Source of the DNA: Streptomyces spinosisporus
GTDB taxonomy: Bacteria > Actinomycetota > Actinomycetes > Streptomycetales > Streptomycetaceae
Length of the DNA: 64,000 bases
Assembly (NCBI RefSeq): GCF_022698145.1
Contig: NZ_JALDAX010000003.1
Location: 558,001 to 622,000, forward strand
Direction of reading: 5' to 3'
Both the position numbers and the translations under genes were made by a program. The stretch's first letter is position 1; the number at the start of each line of letters is the position of its first letter. Under the pieces are notes generated by a model, which worked only from the letters and a program-made list of their open reading frames with translations, was not told where the DNA came from and did no database searches. This document shows positions 34,804-42,933 of the stretch, piece after piece.

Positions 34804-35890
34804 AGGCCGCGTTCGTGTGCCCGGCCCACGCGGCGAGGATGTGGTCCGGCACCCCGTTGTTCGCGAGGTAGGTCAGGCACGAGTGCCGCGCGTCGTACAG
34901 CCGCACGCGCCGCAGCCCCACCGAGGCCATCAGCTTGTACGCGTGCTCACGCAAGTCCCTGGTGGTGCACGGCACGCCGAGCTCGTCGACGTACACGTAC
35001 GGGCTGTCCGTGTAGCCCTCGCCCGCCGCCAGGCGCTCCCGGGCCTGCCGGCGCTTGAGCCGCTTGAGCGCGTCCCACACCTCCTGCGGCAGGGGCAGGG
35101 TGCGTTCACCGCTGGTGGTCTTCGTGTCCTTCTCGTGCACGACGAGATTGCCCAGCATGGTGCGGGTGTTGAGGACGGCCACCGTCCCGGCCGTCAGGTC
35201 GACGTCCTCCCAGCGCATGCCCGCCACCTCGGCCGGCCGCAGGCCCATGAGGGACAGCAGCAGCATCGCGTACAGCCGGTCGCCCTTGATGCCGCTGATG
35301 AACGCCCTCACCTCCTCGACGTTCCACGGCTTGACCTTCTCGTTGTCGCGGCGGTCCTGCTTCTTGGCCTGCCGCGGGATCTTCACCTCCTGGGCAACGC
35401 TCGTGTGCACCAGCTTCCTGGCGACCGCGGCCCGCATCGCCTCCTTGAGCCGCCCCAGAATCCCCTCCGCAGTTGACGGGCGCAGCCCGGTGCCGGCCTT
35501 ACCTCCCCGGCGCCGGGCTGCAGTCAGCAGCCACTCCACCCACTCCTCGACGTCCTCCTCGGTCAGCTCCTGGAGGCGGACTCCGCCGAGGCCCTGATGG
35601 ATGTGAACGACCATCAGGCCGTAACTGTGGAGCGTGGTTTCCTCGAGGTCCCGGGCCTTCTTGCGTAGCCATTGGTCGATCCACTCCGAGACTGTGATCT
35701 TGCTGGGCATGATGAACTGCCCTGTGCTGCGCTGGTGTCGGATGCGGGAAACCTCGTTCTCCACCTCCGACTTCTTGTCCCTGGTGATGGTCAACTGCTT
35801 CCGGTTGCCCTGGGCATCTCGGCCCACGTCGACCACCGTGCGATAGCGGACCTTGCCGCTTCGCAGCACGATCTTCTTGATCTCCGGCAC
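34706..35890 (-). CDS. int: Phage tyrosine integrase
   Basis: A 394-residue site-specific recombinase. An N-terminal AP2-like arm-binding segment (KIVLRSGKVRYRTVVDVG) precedes a SAM-like core-binding domain (about 64-175) and the catalytic domain. Catalytic residues are Arg218 (LMGLRPAEVAGMRW), Arg335 in LYDARHS (Tyr in place of the usual His of HxxR), His358 (AGHTN) and Tyr368 (KYVHP). The GTG at 35890 follows AGGAGAGG. It is the leftmost phage gene, reading toward the left junction. The membrane-protein gene lies 22 bases upstream and is probably co-transcribed. Confidence 0.95.
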   Translation of the reverse strand: MPEIKKIVLRSGKVRYRTVVDVGRDAQGNRKQLTITRDKKSEVENEVSRIRHQRSTGQFIMPSKITVSEWIDQWLRKKARDLEETTLHSYGLMVVHIHQGLGGVRLQELTEEDVEEWVEWLLTAARRRGGKAGTGLRPSTAEGILGRLKEAMRAAVARKLVHTSVAQEVKIPRQAKKQDRRDNEKVKPWNVEEVRAFISGIKGDRLYAMLLLSLMGLRPAEVAGMRWEDVDLTAGTVAVLNTRTMLGNLVVHEKDTKTTSGERTLPLPQEVWDALKRLKRRQARERLAAGEGYTDSPYVYVDELGVPCTTRDLREHAYKLMASVGLRRVRLYDARHSCLTYLANNGVPDHILAAWAGHTNAAFTKAKYVHPDAEDLRPAAVVLDGLHRFPQAQV

Positions 35891-35912
35891 TTCCTCTCCT
35901 TCTCTCTCGGAT

Positions 35913-36746
35913 TCAGGCACCACCTCCGAGGAGGCAGACCTGAAGGTCCAGCAGGGAGCCGACCGCGAGGCCAACGCACAGGCCCGGCGGGCCCGTTGAT
36001 TCCTCGGTCGGGGGCTGTCCGGGAGGCGTCTCCTGCGGCGGGGACTCGGCTGGAGGAGACGTACCTGGCTCGGGTGAGCCGGGCGAGGACTCGCCGCCCT
36101 GTGGCGGCGGCTCCCTGGACGGGCCCTGTGTCCCCGAGTCCTGCGACGTGTCATCGACTGGCGTCAGGGAGCTAAAGGTGGGATCACTCCCCATGGGGGA
36201 GCCCCCGGCTTCCGGGCGGTCGTTCCTTCCGGGGTCTGCGCCGCTCGCCGACGGGCTTGTGCCCGGGGGCGGTTGGCTCGGGCCAGGCGGAAGAGTAGCG
36301 GTTGGGCTGGCGGTCGGTGCGGAGGACGGTGGCCCGTCGTCGCTGTCGTCCGACCACGGGTTGACGACAATCAGCACTACGGTCGCCACGGTCGCGGCCG
36401 TTGCTGCCGCGGCCGTGGCGAGTTGACCGCGGTGGCTCCGCCACGTCTCCCGTGCTGCCCTGCTGATGGTGAGTAGTGCAGCCGCTGCCCCACCCAGGAA
36501 TAAGCCCAGGTGCCGTTTCCGCCGGACGGGCTGCGGGCCCATGGGCGGCGGCTCGAATCCTCTCCCGTTCGCGGCCATGGCCGCTTCCTCTGGCGCGTCT
36601 CTGAGGGCGCGCAATATCCATTCGCTGTTGTGCTCGGCACGCATGTCGCGCAGCTGCCGGTTGAGGTCCCCCCTCAGCCGCCGGAAGAGCAGCGCAAGCA
36701 CGATGCAGTTGGCGCCGAGCCCAGCCGCGAGAACGATCCAGATCAT
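35913..36746 (-). CDS. Two-pass membrane protein with a Pro/Ser-rich tail
   Basis: A 277-residue protein. It starts with a membrane helix (MIWIVLAAGLGANCIVLALLF), has a charged cytoplasmic-type stretch (about 25-85), and a second hydrophobic region (LATAAAATAATVATVVLIVV, about 107-126). A long extracytoplasmic tail rich in Pro, Ser, Gly and Glu follows, ending in a hydrophobic segment (GLCVGLAVGSLLDLQVCLL). The ATG at 36746 follows GGGGACGA. It sits upstream of int. It may be expressed in the lysogen and alter the cell surface, but no function is shown. Confidence 0.6.
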   Translation of the reverse strand: MIWIVLAAGLGANCIVLALLFRRLRGDLNRQLRDMRAEHNSEWILRALRDAPEEAAMAANGRGFEPPPMGPQPVRRKRHLGLFLGGAAAALLTISRAARETWRSHRGQLATAAAATAATVATVVLIVVNPWSDDSDDGPPSSAPTASPTATLPPGPSQPPPGTSPSASGADPGRNDRPEAGGSPMGSDPTFSSLTPVDDTSQDSGTQGPSREPPPQGGESSPGSPEPGTSPPAESPPQETPPGQPPTEESTGPPGLCVGLAVGSLLDLQVCLLGGGA

Positions 36747-36871
36747 TCTCGTCCCCTGTGCACGGTTGGCTCGGTCTCCGCACATGTCGGCGTGTATGTG
36801 CGGGTTACAAACAATGCGACAGAAGTTGACTTATGTGATTCGAACAGGCACGTATCGTGACTGAACTGTTA

Positions 36872-37396
36872 CTACATGGCGCGAGGGGGGCGCTCGTCAA
36901 CTCCACGCAGGTCGGTGGACCTTGACGGTCCATCGGCTGTTCCCAGTTCACCGGCCTCCAGGCGCTCCGCAAGCCGGCGCAAGGCGGGGGCCCGGTCCTC
37001 GACGGCGAGCTCGGCGACCATCTCCAGGATGATGCGCTGACGCTCCGCGGTGAGGTTGCCCAGGGGGTCGGGCAGGTTGTCAGAGCGCTCGATGCTCTGG
37101 ATCTCAATCTCACGGAGGATCTCCGCGGCCTTCGGGCGATGCTCGGCGAGACGGGCCGAGGTGACGCCGACGGTGTGCGACATGTGGGCAATCGTCTTGT
37201 CCGGGCCGATCACGCGATCGGACTCGCCGGGCTTGCCCTTCCAGCCCTTCTCGATCTGTCGCCAGCGGAAGCCCTTGATCCTGACCGGGGTGCGGTCTGC
37301 TGCCTCTTCTGGACTGAGGCCCCGTGCCTGTCGGGCGAGACGGATGAGGTCTGCCTCGGGCGGCGGCTGGGGGGTGCCGTGCTCGGGCGAGCCCAT
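36872..37396 (-). CDS. HTH regulator, candidate prophage repressor
   Basis: A 174-residue protein with an XRE-like N-terminal domain (EADLIRLARQARGLSPEEAADRT, then FRWRQIEKGWKGK and THIAHMSHTVGVT-like helices). The C-terminal part is charged and helical. It is divergent from the rightward early operon, and phased repeats lie between, the position of an immunity repressor. Whether it represses or activates is not visible. Confidence 0.7.
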   Translation of the reverse strand: MGSPEHGTPQPPPEADLIRLARQARGLSPEEAADRTPVRIKGFRWRQIEKGWKGKPGESDRVIGPDKTIAHMSHTVGVTSARLAEHRPKAAEILREIEIQSIERSDNLPDPLGNLTAERQRIILEMVAELAVEDRAPALRRLAERLEAGELGTADGPSRSTDLRGVDERPPRAM

Positions 37397-37410
37397 GGCT
37401 ACGTCCTCCT

Positions 37411-37564
37411 ACTCTTGTCGACTTTCGTCAACTTCCGTCAACTCTCCCAGGTGTAGGCCCCTACGCCCAAGCCGAGTAGCCCACCGCACAACTTCTTCAC
37501 AAACAAGGTTCTACTTACTGCTACTCACGCCTTGACTCTCTTCTACTTTCATCTACTCTTGAGG
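37411..37564. promoter_or_regulatory. Divergent lysogeny control region with 10-bp-phased repeats
   Basis: Two arrays of 10-mers beginning ACT flank the region. Left: ACTCTTGTCG, ACTTTCGTCA, ACTTCCGTCA, ACTCTCCCAG (37411-37450). Right: ACTCTCTTCT, ACTTTCATCT, ACTCTTGAGG (37535-37564), with looser copies from 37513. The 10-bp period places sites on one face of the helix. The 37451-37512 interval is AT-richer and holds no gene. Likely operators for the flanking HTH proteins. Confidence 0.65.
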
Positions 37565-37565
37565 C

Positions 37566-37808
37566 ATGTCACCACCCACTCAAGACCCGAAGCGCCTCAG
37601 AAGACGGCGCATCGAGGCGGGGCTGAACCAGAAGGAGCTAGCGGAAGCAGCCGGAGTCTCGCCCTCGCACATGTCACTGCTGGAACGCGGCCTGCGGGGT
37701 GCCTCGCCCCGCGTCCTGAAGCGCTTCACGGAAACCCTCAACTGCGAGGTCGAGGACCTGATGCCGCCGGAGCCGGAACCACGCGAGGACGAGGCAGGTG
37801 CGGCCTGA
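37566..37808 (+). CDS. XRE-family helix-turn-helix protein
   Basis: An 80-residue single-domain regulator: KRLRRRRIEAGLNQKELAEAAGVSPSHMSLLERGLRGASP is a complete Cro/C1-type HTH. It starts two bases after the right-hand phased repeats and is the first gene of the rightward operon, the position of a Cro-like protein. It overlaps the next gene (TGATG). Confidence 0.9.
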   Translation: MSPPTQDPKRLRRRRIEAGLNQKELAEAAGVSPSHMSLLERGLRGASPRVLKRFTETLNCEVEDLMPPEPEPREDEAGAA

Positions 37809-38014
37809 TGCCCGTAACCGTCCCGACCCTCGACGAGGTCCGCGCATGGCCGGCGACCGTCAGCGTCCCGAAGGCCGCCACGGCGCTCGGCATCTCCAAG
37901 AGCTACCTGCACGACCTGATCAAGCGGAACGAGTCGCCCGTGAAGGTCCTGCCGCTCGACGGCCGACACCGCGTCATCACCGCGTCCCTGGTCCGGCTCC
38001 TGGAAGCCGCCTGA
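37808..38014 (+). CDS. Excisionase-like small HTH protein
   Basis: A 68-residue protein with SVPKAATALGISKSYLHDLIKRNESPVKVLPLDGRHRVITASLVRLL. This is a MerR/excisionase-type winged helix in which an HTH is followed by a hairpin reading the substrate groove. It may direct excision with the integrase or act as a regulator. Start and stop overlap both neighbours. Confidence 0.7.
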   Translation: MPVTVPTLDEVRAWPATVSVPKAATALGISKSYLHDLIKRNESPVKVLPLDGRHRVITASLVRLLEAA

Positions 38015-38130
38015 TGCGCGGACGACGCCGAGGCCTCCTCAGCTGGCAGTGCCCCACGTGCGAGCACCGCAACCCGAAGGGGCGCATGGAGTGCCGCAAG
38101 TGCCGGCGCCCTCGGCCGCTCGGAGCTTGA
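38014..38130 (+). CDS. 38-residue RanBP2-type zinc finger protein
   Basis: The sequence WQCPTCEHRNPKGRMECRKC has the W-x-C-x2-C...N...C-x2-C pattern of RanBP2-like zinc fingers, with a basic tail. Overlap of TGATG with the upstream gene supports translation. These fingers bind RNA or protein; the target is unknown. A hairpin follows. Confidence 0.65.
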   Translation: MRGRRRGLLSWQCPTCEHRNPKGRMECRKCRRPRPLGA

Positions 38131-38148
38131 TCTACCCCCTGAACACGC

Positions 38149-38184
38149 CGAGGGCCGCCCGGATGCGACCCGGAACGGCCCTCG
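38149..38184. terminator. Hairpin before the sigma factor gene
   Basis: A perfect 9-bp stem CGAGGGCCG / CGGCCCTCG with an 18-base loop, no U tract. It probably reduces read-through from the regulator genes into the operon. Confidence 0.55.
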
Positions 38185-38225
38185 CACAACCGAAAACCCC
38201 TACCTACGTCAAAGGAGACCTGGCT

Positions 38226-38828
38226 GTGTCTACCCAGGTTAACGCTGTGATCATCCCGAGAGATACGACGGCCGCGCTCGTCGCCCGGGCCAAGGCCGGA
38301 GACCGCGACGCGTTCGCTCGCCTCTACGCCGACCACTACGACGAGGTGCACCGCTTCCTGCTCCACCGGACGCGGTCCAAGCACCTCGCCGAGGACCTGA
38401 CCCAGGACGTCTTCGTCCGCGCGCTGCGTCGGCTGGAGACCTTCAGGCCGCTCCCGGGAGGCACGTTCGCCGGCTGGTTGATGACCATCGCCCGCAACAT
38501 CCTCACCGACCACTTCAAGTGCAGCCGCACCCGCCTGGAAGTCCTTGCCGACGAGTTCTTCGACGCGGATGAGCGGCTCGACAGTGCCGAGGTCGACGCT
38601 CTCCGGGAGCTGGAGGTCGTCGAGGCCGCCGAGACCGTAGCCGTGGCGATGACCACGCTGAATGACGCTCAGCGCGAGTGCCTGCAGCTGCGGTTCTTCG
38701 AGGACCTGTCGATCGGCGAGACGGCCGAGCGGATGGGCAAGAACCACGGCGCGGTCAAGACGCTGACGTTCCGCGCGGTCCGGAGCATGCAGCACGCGCT
38801 CACCGAGGCCGAGGGAGCTGCGGCATGA
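38226..38828 (+). CDS. Phage-encoded sigma-70 family (ECF-like) sigma factor
   Basis: A 200-residue sigma factor. Region 2 reads DAFARLYADHYDEVHRFLLHRTRSKHLAEDLTQDVFVRALRRLETF with GGTFAGWLMTIARNILTDHFK. Region 4 reads LNDAQRECLQLRFFEDLSIGETAERMGKNHGAVKTLTFRAVRSM. The GTG at 38226 has AAGGAG at 38212-38217. It opens the main early operon and may redirect host RNA polymerase to phage promoters. No anti-sigma gene is adjacent. Its stop overlaps the next start (ATGA). Confidence 0.92.
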   Translation: MSTQVNAVIIPRDTTAALVARAKAGDRDAFARLYADHYDEVHRFLLHRTRSKHLAEDLTQDVFVRALRRLETFRPLPGGTFAGWLMTIARNILTDHFKCSRTRLEVLADEFFDADERLDSAEVDALRELEVVEAAETVAVAMTTLNDAQRECLQLRFFEDLSIGETAERMGKNHGAVKTLTFRAVRSMQHALTEAEGAAA

Positions 38829-39670
38829 ACAAGAACTTCCCGCACGCCCTGAAGGTCGTCCGTCAGGCCATCGCCTCCAGCGGACACCACGACCTGGCGG
38901 CCGCCATCGTCCATGGCCTCAACTCCGCTGGTCTCCTGGTCGACCCGGAGCGCTCGTACGGAATGCTCCTGACCCGCGCGCCTGCAGGTGGGTGGGCGAA
39001 GGCTGTCGACGACACGGTCACGCCGACCGAGGGCCCGCGCGAGCACCAGGCGCACGTCGAGCCCCCGGCCGCCGGACCTGCACCGGAGACTCAGCGGACC
39101 GAGCTGGAGCAGCAGGCCGCCGCGTGGGACGAGGCCTGCGGGCGTGCCCGCCAGGTCGCCGCGCAGATTCGCCGGCACATCGGCGAGCACCGGTCCTTCC
39201 AGAACGTCCAGCTGGACGGCGACCGCGTCCTGGTCGCGCTGCACATCGTCGACCAGGGCGAGTGGGTGCAGTGGCGCCGTTACTTCGGCATCACGCACGA
39301 CAAGGAGACGGCGCTCCCCTACATGGTGGCCGGCGACGGCTACCGCGACGGGATCCGTGTCTCGGTCGTGGCGTACGACCTGCCGGAGGCACGGAAGCAC
39401 GCGCTGTCGATCGCCAAGGAGCCGTTCGAGTTCGAGGGCGTCGTCTACGACCTGGCGCTCCCGCAGCAGGACGGGGACGGCGATGAGTGGTTCTACCAGG
39501 GCGTGCGCACGGCGGACGGTATGCCGCTGCTGTCGTTGGACGGTCGGCCGGAGCGTTGCTCGCTGGCGAACATCGTGCGGATGCGCGGCCCGCTGACGCC
39601 CGTCCCGAACGCGCCCACGCCGCAGGCCGCCCCGGTGACGACGGGCGCTGAGGGTGGTGAGCGGGCATGA
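38825..39670 (+). CDS. Conserved actinophage protein, unknown function
   Basis: A 281-residue soluble protein. The N-terminal 45 residues are helical (HALKVVRQAIASSGHHDLAAAIVHGL), then a Pro/Glu-rich linker, then a mixed alpha/beta domain (about 115-260) containing LDGDRVLVALHIVDQGEWVQWRRYF. No catalytic motif is recognised. It is tightly linked to the sigma gene. Confidence 0.6.
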   Translation: MNKNFPHALKVVRQAIASSGHHDLAAAIVHGLNSAGLLVDPERSYGMLLTRAPAGGWAKAVDDTVTPTEGPREHQAHVEPPAAGPAPETQRTELEQQAAAWDEACGRARQVAAQIRRHIGEHRSFQNVQLDGDRVLVALHIVDQGEWVQWRRYFGITHDKETALPYMVAGDGYRDGIRVSVVAYDLPEARKHALSIAKEPFEFEGVVYDLALPQQDGDGDEWFYQGVRTADGMPLLSLDGRPERCSLANIVRMRGPLTPVPNAPTPQAAPVTTGAEGGERA

Positions 39671-39897
39671 CCGAACGCTCCTCGGCGCACGACCCGTTGT
39701 TCGGCCCCAACGACCCGTCCCCCGAACCCGCGTCCCTCGCTGTCGAGATCGCTGCCTCGCGCCGCATCCTGGACGAGACCGCTGGCCTGAACATCCACGA
39801 CCACAGCGCCATGCTGCATGCCGCGGTCTCGCTCAACCTCCGGCTGCGGGGCGTGCTCGCCGCTCTCGACAAGGAGCGGGGCGGTGAGGGCTCGTGA
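39667..39897 (+). CDS. Small helical phage protein
   Basis: A 76-residue acidic-then-helical protein (SLAVEIAASRRILDETAGLNIHDHSAMLHAAVSLNLRLRGVLAAL). It overlaps both neighbours by 4 bases. Unknown function. Confidence 0.6.
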   Translation: MTERSSAHDPLFGPNDPSPEPASLAVEIAASRRILDETAGLNIHDHSAMLHAAVSLNLRLRGVLAALDKERGGEGS

Positions 39898-39980
39898 TCT
39901 GGATCTTCCTGGCCTTCACGGTCTGCGTCGTCCTCTGTGTCGTCGCCGCCTGCATTCCGACGGGTGGTGAGACGGAGTGA
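39894..39980 (+). CDS. 28-residue single-pass membrane peptide
   Basis: The GTG start overlaps the upstream stop (GTGA) and the reading frame ends inside the next GTG start. The peptide IWIFLAFTVCVVLCVVAAC is one membrane helix with a short acidic tail. The two overlaps support translation. Function unknown. Confidence 0.5.
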   Translation: MIWIFLAFTVCVVLCVVAACIPTGGETE

Positions 39981-40282
39981 GGCACAAGAGGCCGACCGAC
40001 CACTTCGCTATCGCCGCGCGCTGCCGCGCCAACTCCGGCGAGTGGCAGGAGGTCGGCGAGTACAACTCCATGCAGTCCGCGGACAGCACCGCTACGACGA
40101 TCCGCAAGGCCTACGTGGGCCCCGGCCGCAAGGCCGAGTCGCCCTGGGCGCCGGCAGGGGCGTACGAGGCACGGCGCGAGCACACGGAGTTCGGCGTACG
40201 GGTCGAGGCCCGCTACGTGGGCGACCCCGACGAGGCATGGGCCGACGCTCTCTCCGCTGTGACGGGCGGTGAGGCGGAGTGA
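39977..40282 (+). CDS. Conserved small phage protein
   Basis: A 101-residue protein: DHFAIAARCRANSGEWQEVGEYNSMQSADSTATTIRKAY followed by a beta-rich end (YEARREHTEFGVRVEARYVG). The GTG overlaps the previous stop. The same layout recurs in the gene at 41004, so the two may be distant paralogues. Confidence 0.55.
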   Translation: MRHKRPTDHFAIAARCRANSGEWQEVGEYNSMQSADSTATTIRKAYVGPGRKAESPWAPAGAYEARREHTEFGVRVEARYVGDPDEAWADALSAVTGGEAE

Positions 40283-41007
40283 TCTCGAAGCTCGCCATGA
40301 CGGCGAAGAAGACGATCGAGGCCGCCTGGCTGAACGGCCCGGCGTACGACCTCGCGACGCAGGCCGCCGAGGCTCTGGAGTCGTCGCAGCAGCTTCAGTC
40401 GCCTGAGACGGCCGCTGAACTGGAGAGGCTGCGTGCTGAGTTGGCGCAGCGGTCGCAGGACCTCGCGGACGTCCACGCGGACCGCGAGGCGCTCCGGGCC
40501 CGGGTCACCAAGCTGGAGGCGCGCTACCTCCCGAAGCTGTGCCGGTGTGGGCACTCCAAGCTCGTCCACACGGTGCCGAAGCCGCACTCCTGCTTCGTTG
40601 GGAACATTCGCGGCAAAGAGCCGTGCGGCTGCCCCGGGTACCGGCAACTGCCGTTCGCTGAGGCGGAGCGCCTGGTGAATGAGCGGCACACGGTCCGTTC
40701 TGCGGATGGGATCACGCGGCAGATCGCGCCGACGCAGGCCCTGCGTGCCGAGGAGGTGAGCGATCTCCTGACGGTCGCCCCGGCCTGGCACGCCGATGCC
40801 GCGTACATCCCCGGCTCGAAGACGATCGAGCTGGAGCTGACCGCCAGCAAGAAGCAGTGGAGGGCGTGGCAGGAGGCTCTGAAGGTCGACCTTGGCCGCA
40901 CCACCAACCGGGGCGGCTGCGTCACCTCGCACGCCACGTGGCGCGGTACGCACGTGGTGATCCTGTGCGCGTTCGCCGACACCCCGCCGATGGGGGTGGC
41001 CGAGTGA
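40279..41007 (+). CDS. Coiled-coil protein with a central Cys/His cluster
   Basis: A 242-residue protein. Residues about 30-85 form a coiled coil (SPETAAELERLRAELAQRSQDLADVHADREALRARV). A probable zinc site follows (LCRCGHSKLVHTVPKPHSCF and CGCPG). The C-terminal beta-strands read TIELELTASKKQWRAW. GTG start overlapping the upstream stop. No family recognised. Confidence 0.55.
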   Translation: MISKLAMTAKKTIEAAWLNGPAYDLATQAAEALESSQQLQSPETAAELERLRAELAQRSQDLADVHADREALRARVTKLEARYLPKLCRCGHSKLVHTVPKPHSCFVGNIRGKEPCGCPGYRQLPFAEAERLVNERHTVRSADGITRQIAPTQALRAEEVSDLLTVAPAWHADAAYIPGSKTIELELTASKKQWRAWQEALKVDLGRTTNRGGCVTSHATWRGTHVVILCAFADTPPMGVAE

Positions 41008-41252
41008 AGCGACGTAAGCACCACGGCAAGGAGCAGACGCAGAACACGTGCCTCTACGTCATCCGGATCGCCCGCCGTACGGGCGCCCGGACGAGCGCCG
41101 AGTTCAGCACCATGGACCGCCGCAAGGCGTACCGCGAGGCACGCAAGTTCGCCGCGGCTGGCCGACTGCTCAGCTTCGCCCGGCACTCCGGCCGAGGCAC
41201 GTGGCAGGACCTCACCCCGTCCGTCACGGACGTCGGAGGCGAGGCCTCGTGA
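41004..41252 (+). CDS. Small basic phage protein
   Basis: An 82-residue basic protein (VKRRKHHGKE, YVIRIARRTGARTSAEF, RRKAYREARKFAAAG). It resembles the layout of the gene at 39977. GTG start overlapping the upstream stop. Nucleic-acid contact is possible from its charge. Confidence 0.55.
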   Translation: MKRRKHHGKEQTQNTCLYVIRIARRTGARTSAEFSTMDRRKAYREARKFAAAGRLLSFARHSGRGTWQDLTPSVTDVGGEAS

Positions 41253-41548
41253 GCGCATACGCCAAGGCCTACCGGGCCCTCACCAGCGGCCGGGCTCTGC
41301 GCCCCGGCGAGGCCGCGCTGCTCCTCGCCGACCTCCGCAAGGAGTTCGGCACCGAGCTGGCGGACGCCATCGAGCAGCAGCTGGCCGGCAAGTACCGGCG
41401 CACCGACACGGACACCGACGCCGCCTTCAAGCGGAAGCAGAGGGCGTACGGAGCCGCGATGCGAGTGGTCAACACGGTCCGTCATCTGGCGGCCGCACCC
41501 CTCCGCCCGACTCTTCCGCACCAGCGCGACAACCGGAGCACGTCATGA
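41249..41548 (+). CDS. Small helical phage protein preceding the Sak4-like ATPase
   Basis: A 99-residue protein: LTSGRALRPGEAALLLADLRKEFGTELADAIEQQLAGKYRR, then a basic tail. It overlaps the start of the ATPase gene by 4 bases. Possible accessory of the recombination module, by position only. Confidence 0.5.
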   Translation: MSAYAKAYRALTSGRALRPGEAALLLADLRKEFGTELADAIEQQLAGKYRRTDTDTDAAFKRKQRAYGAAMRVVNTVRHLAAAPLRPTLPHQRDNRSTS

Positions 41549-42846
41549 CCTTCACCTTCCAGCCGGCCACCCGCGAGCAGGCCCGCGCCCGGATCGCCCT
41601 CCAAGGCCCGGGCGGCTCCGGCAAGACCAAGACCGCTCTCCGCATGGCCGAGGGCCTCGCCAAGGGCGGACAGATCGGCGTCGTCGACACCGAGCGCGGC
41701 TCCGCCCTCAAGTACGCCCCCGTCCCCGGCCGCCCGGACATCGAGGCCCACGAGTTCGCCCACCTTCCGATGGCGTACTGCTCCCCGGAGAACCTCATCG
41801 CCGCGGTCAAGGCCGCCGAGGAGGCACGGCTCGCCGTCCTGATCATCGACTCCTGGTCCCACTTCTGGGCTGGCAAGGGCGGACTCCTCGCCCGCGTCGA
41901 CGAAGAGGGCCAGAAGATCAGCGGCGGGAAGTTCTCCGCCTGGGGCCCGGTGAACGAGATGGAACAGGACATGCTCGACGCCCTGCTCGGCTTCCCTGGC
42001 CACGTCATCGTCACGATGCGGACGAAGAACGACTACGAACTGTCCGGCGGCAAGGTCAAGAAGCTGGGCGTGAAGACCGTCCAGCGTGAGGGCGCCGAGT
42101 ACGAAGTAGACGTCGTGATCGACATGATCGAGGGCACGGGCACGGTCACCAAGACCCGGTACACCGCCCTGGACGGCGCCTGCGTTCACCACCCCGGCGA
42201 GGATTTCGCCGACGCGATCCTGGAACAGCTCGGCCAGGGCGTCGACCCCGTCCAGGTCATCGTCGACGAGCTGGTCCGCGACGGCCTGACGTACGAGCGG
42301 GCGCTGGAGCTCCACGCACAGGCCAACAGCCGGCGCCTCCTCGGTGCCGACCTCCTGCACCCGAAGACGGGCGAGCCCGCGAAGCTCGGCGACGTCATCA
42401 AGGAGTACGGGCAGGCCGTCAAGCCCGTCACGACGGGCGTCACGCCCCCGTCAACGCAGGCCACCGAGGACGCGAACGAGGGCGAGTACAGCGGCCCCTC
42501 GGCGCACTCGCTGGCAGACGCCGAAGGGTCCGCCCCTGCGGTCACCCAGACCTCGGAGCAGGACCAGGCGCCGGGGCCCGTCAGCGCCCCGCAGATGCGG
42601 ATGATGCATGCCTGCTTCGCGAAGGTCGGCCTCGGCGCTAAGGAGGAGCGTGCCCGTCGGCTCCAGGCCACTGCCCTGATCATCGGCCGCGACATCCAGT
42701 CCGCGAACGAACTGACCTCGACTGAGGCCGCCACGCTCCTGGACACGCTGACGGCCTTCGGGGACCGCGAGACGCCGGTCAGCGACTTCTCCGAGATGGT
42801 GCGCGGCCTCGCCGAGGAACGCCGCGCTGCCCATCAGTCCGCCTGA
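41545..42846 (+). CDS. Sak4-like RecA-fold ATPase (AAA_24 family)
   Basis: A 433-residue protein. Walker A is LQGPGGSGKTKTAL (residues 19-32), a VVDTERGSA segment follows, and Walker B is AVLIIDSWSHFW (about 96-107). This is the phage nucleotide-binding family that includes Sak4 single-strand annealing proteins. The C-terminal 130 residues carry an acidic linker and a helical domain (SAPQMRMMHACFAKVGLG). With the downstream SSB it likely forms the phage recombination system. A strong hairpin follows. Confidence 0.85.
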   Translation: MTFTFQPATREQARARIALQGPGGSGKTKTALRMAEGLAKGGQIGVVDTERGSALKYAPVPGRPDIEAHEFAHLPMAYCSPENLIAAVKAAEEARLAVLIIDSWSHFWAGKGGLLARVDEEGQKISGGKFSAWGPVNEMEQDMLDALLGFPGHVIVTMRTKNDYELSGGKVKKLGVKTVQREGAEYEVDVVIDMIEGTGTVTKTRYTALDGACVHHPGEDFADAILEQLGQGVDPVQVIVDELVRDGLTYERALELHAQANSRRLLGADLLHPKTGEPAKLGDVIKEYGQAVKPVTTGVTPPSTQATEDANEGEYSGPSAHSLADAEGSAPAVTQTSEQDQAPGPVSAPQMRMMHACFAKVGLGAKEERARRLQATALIIGRDIQSANELTSTEAATLLDTLTAFGDRETPVSDFSEMVRGLAEERRAAHQSA

Positions 42847-42859
42847 TTCACCACTGACC

Positions 42860-42899
42860 GCGGGCCCGCCCCGACTTCCCCTGCGCGGGGCGGGCCCGC
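42860..42899. terminator. Perfect 13-bp hairpin
   Basis: GCGGGCCCGCCCC pairs with GGGGCGGGCCCGC around a 14-base loop, right after the ATPase gene. No U tract, as usual in Streptomyces. Confidence 0.75.
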
Positions 42900-42933
42900 A
42901 CCTGACAAGCGACGTCCGCCCTTCAGGAGCCCG

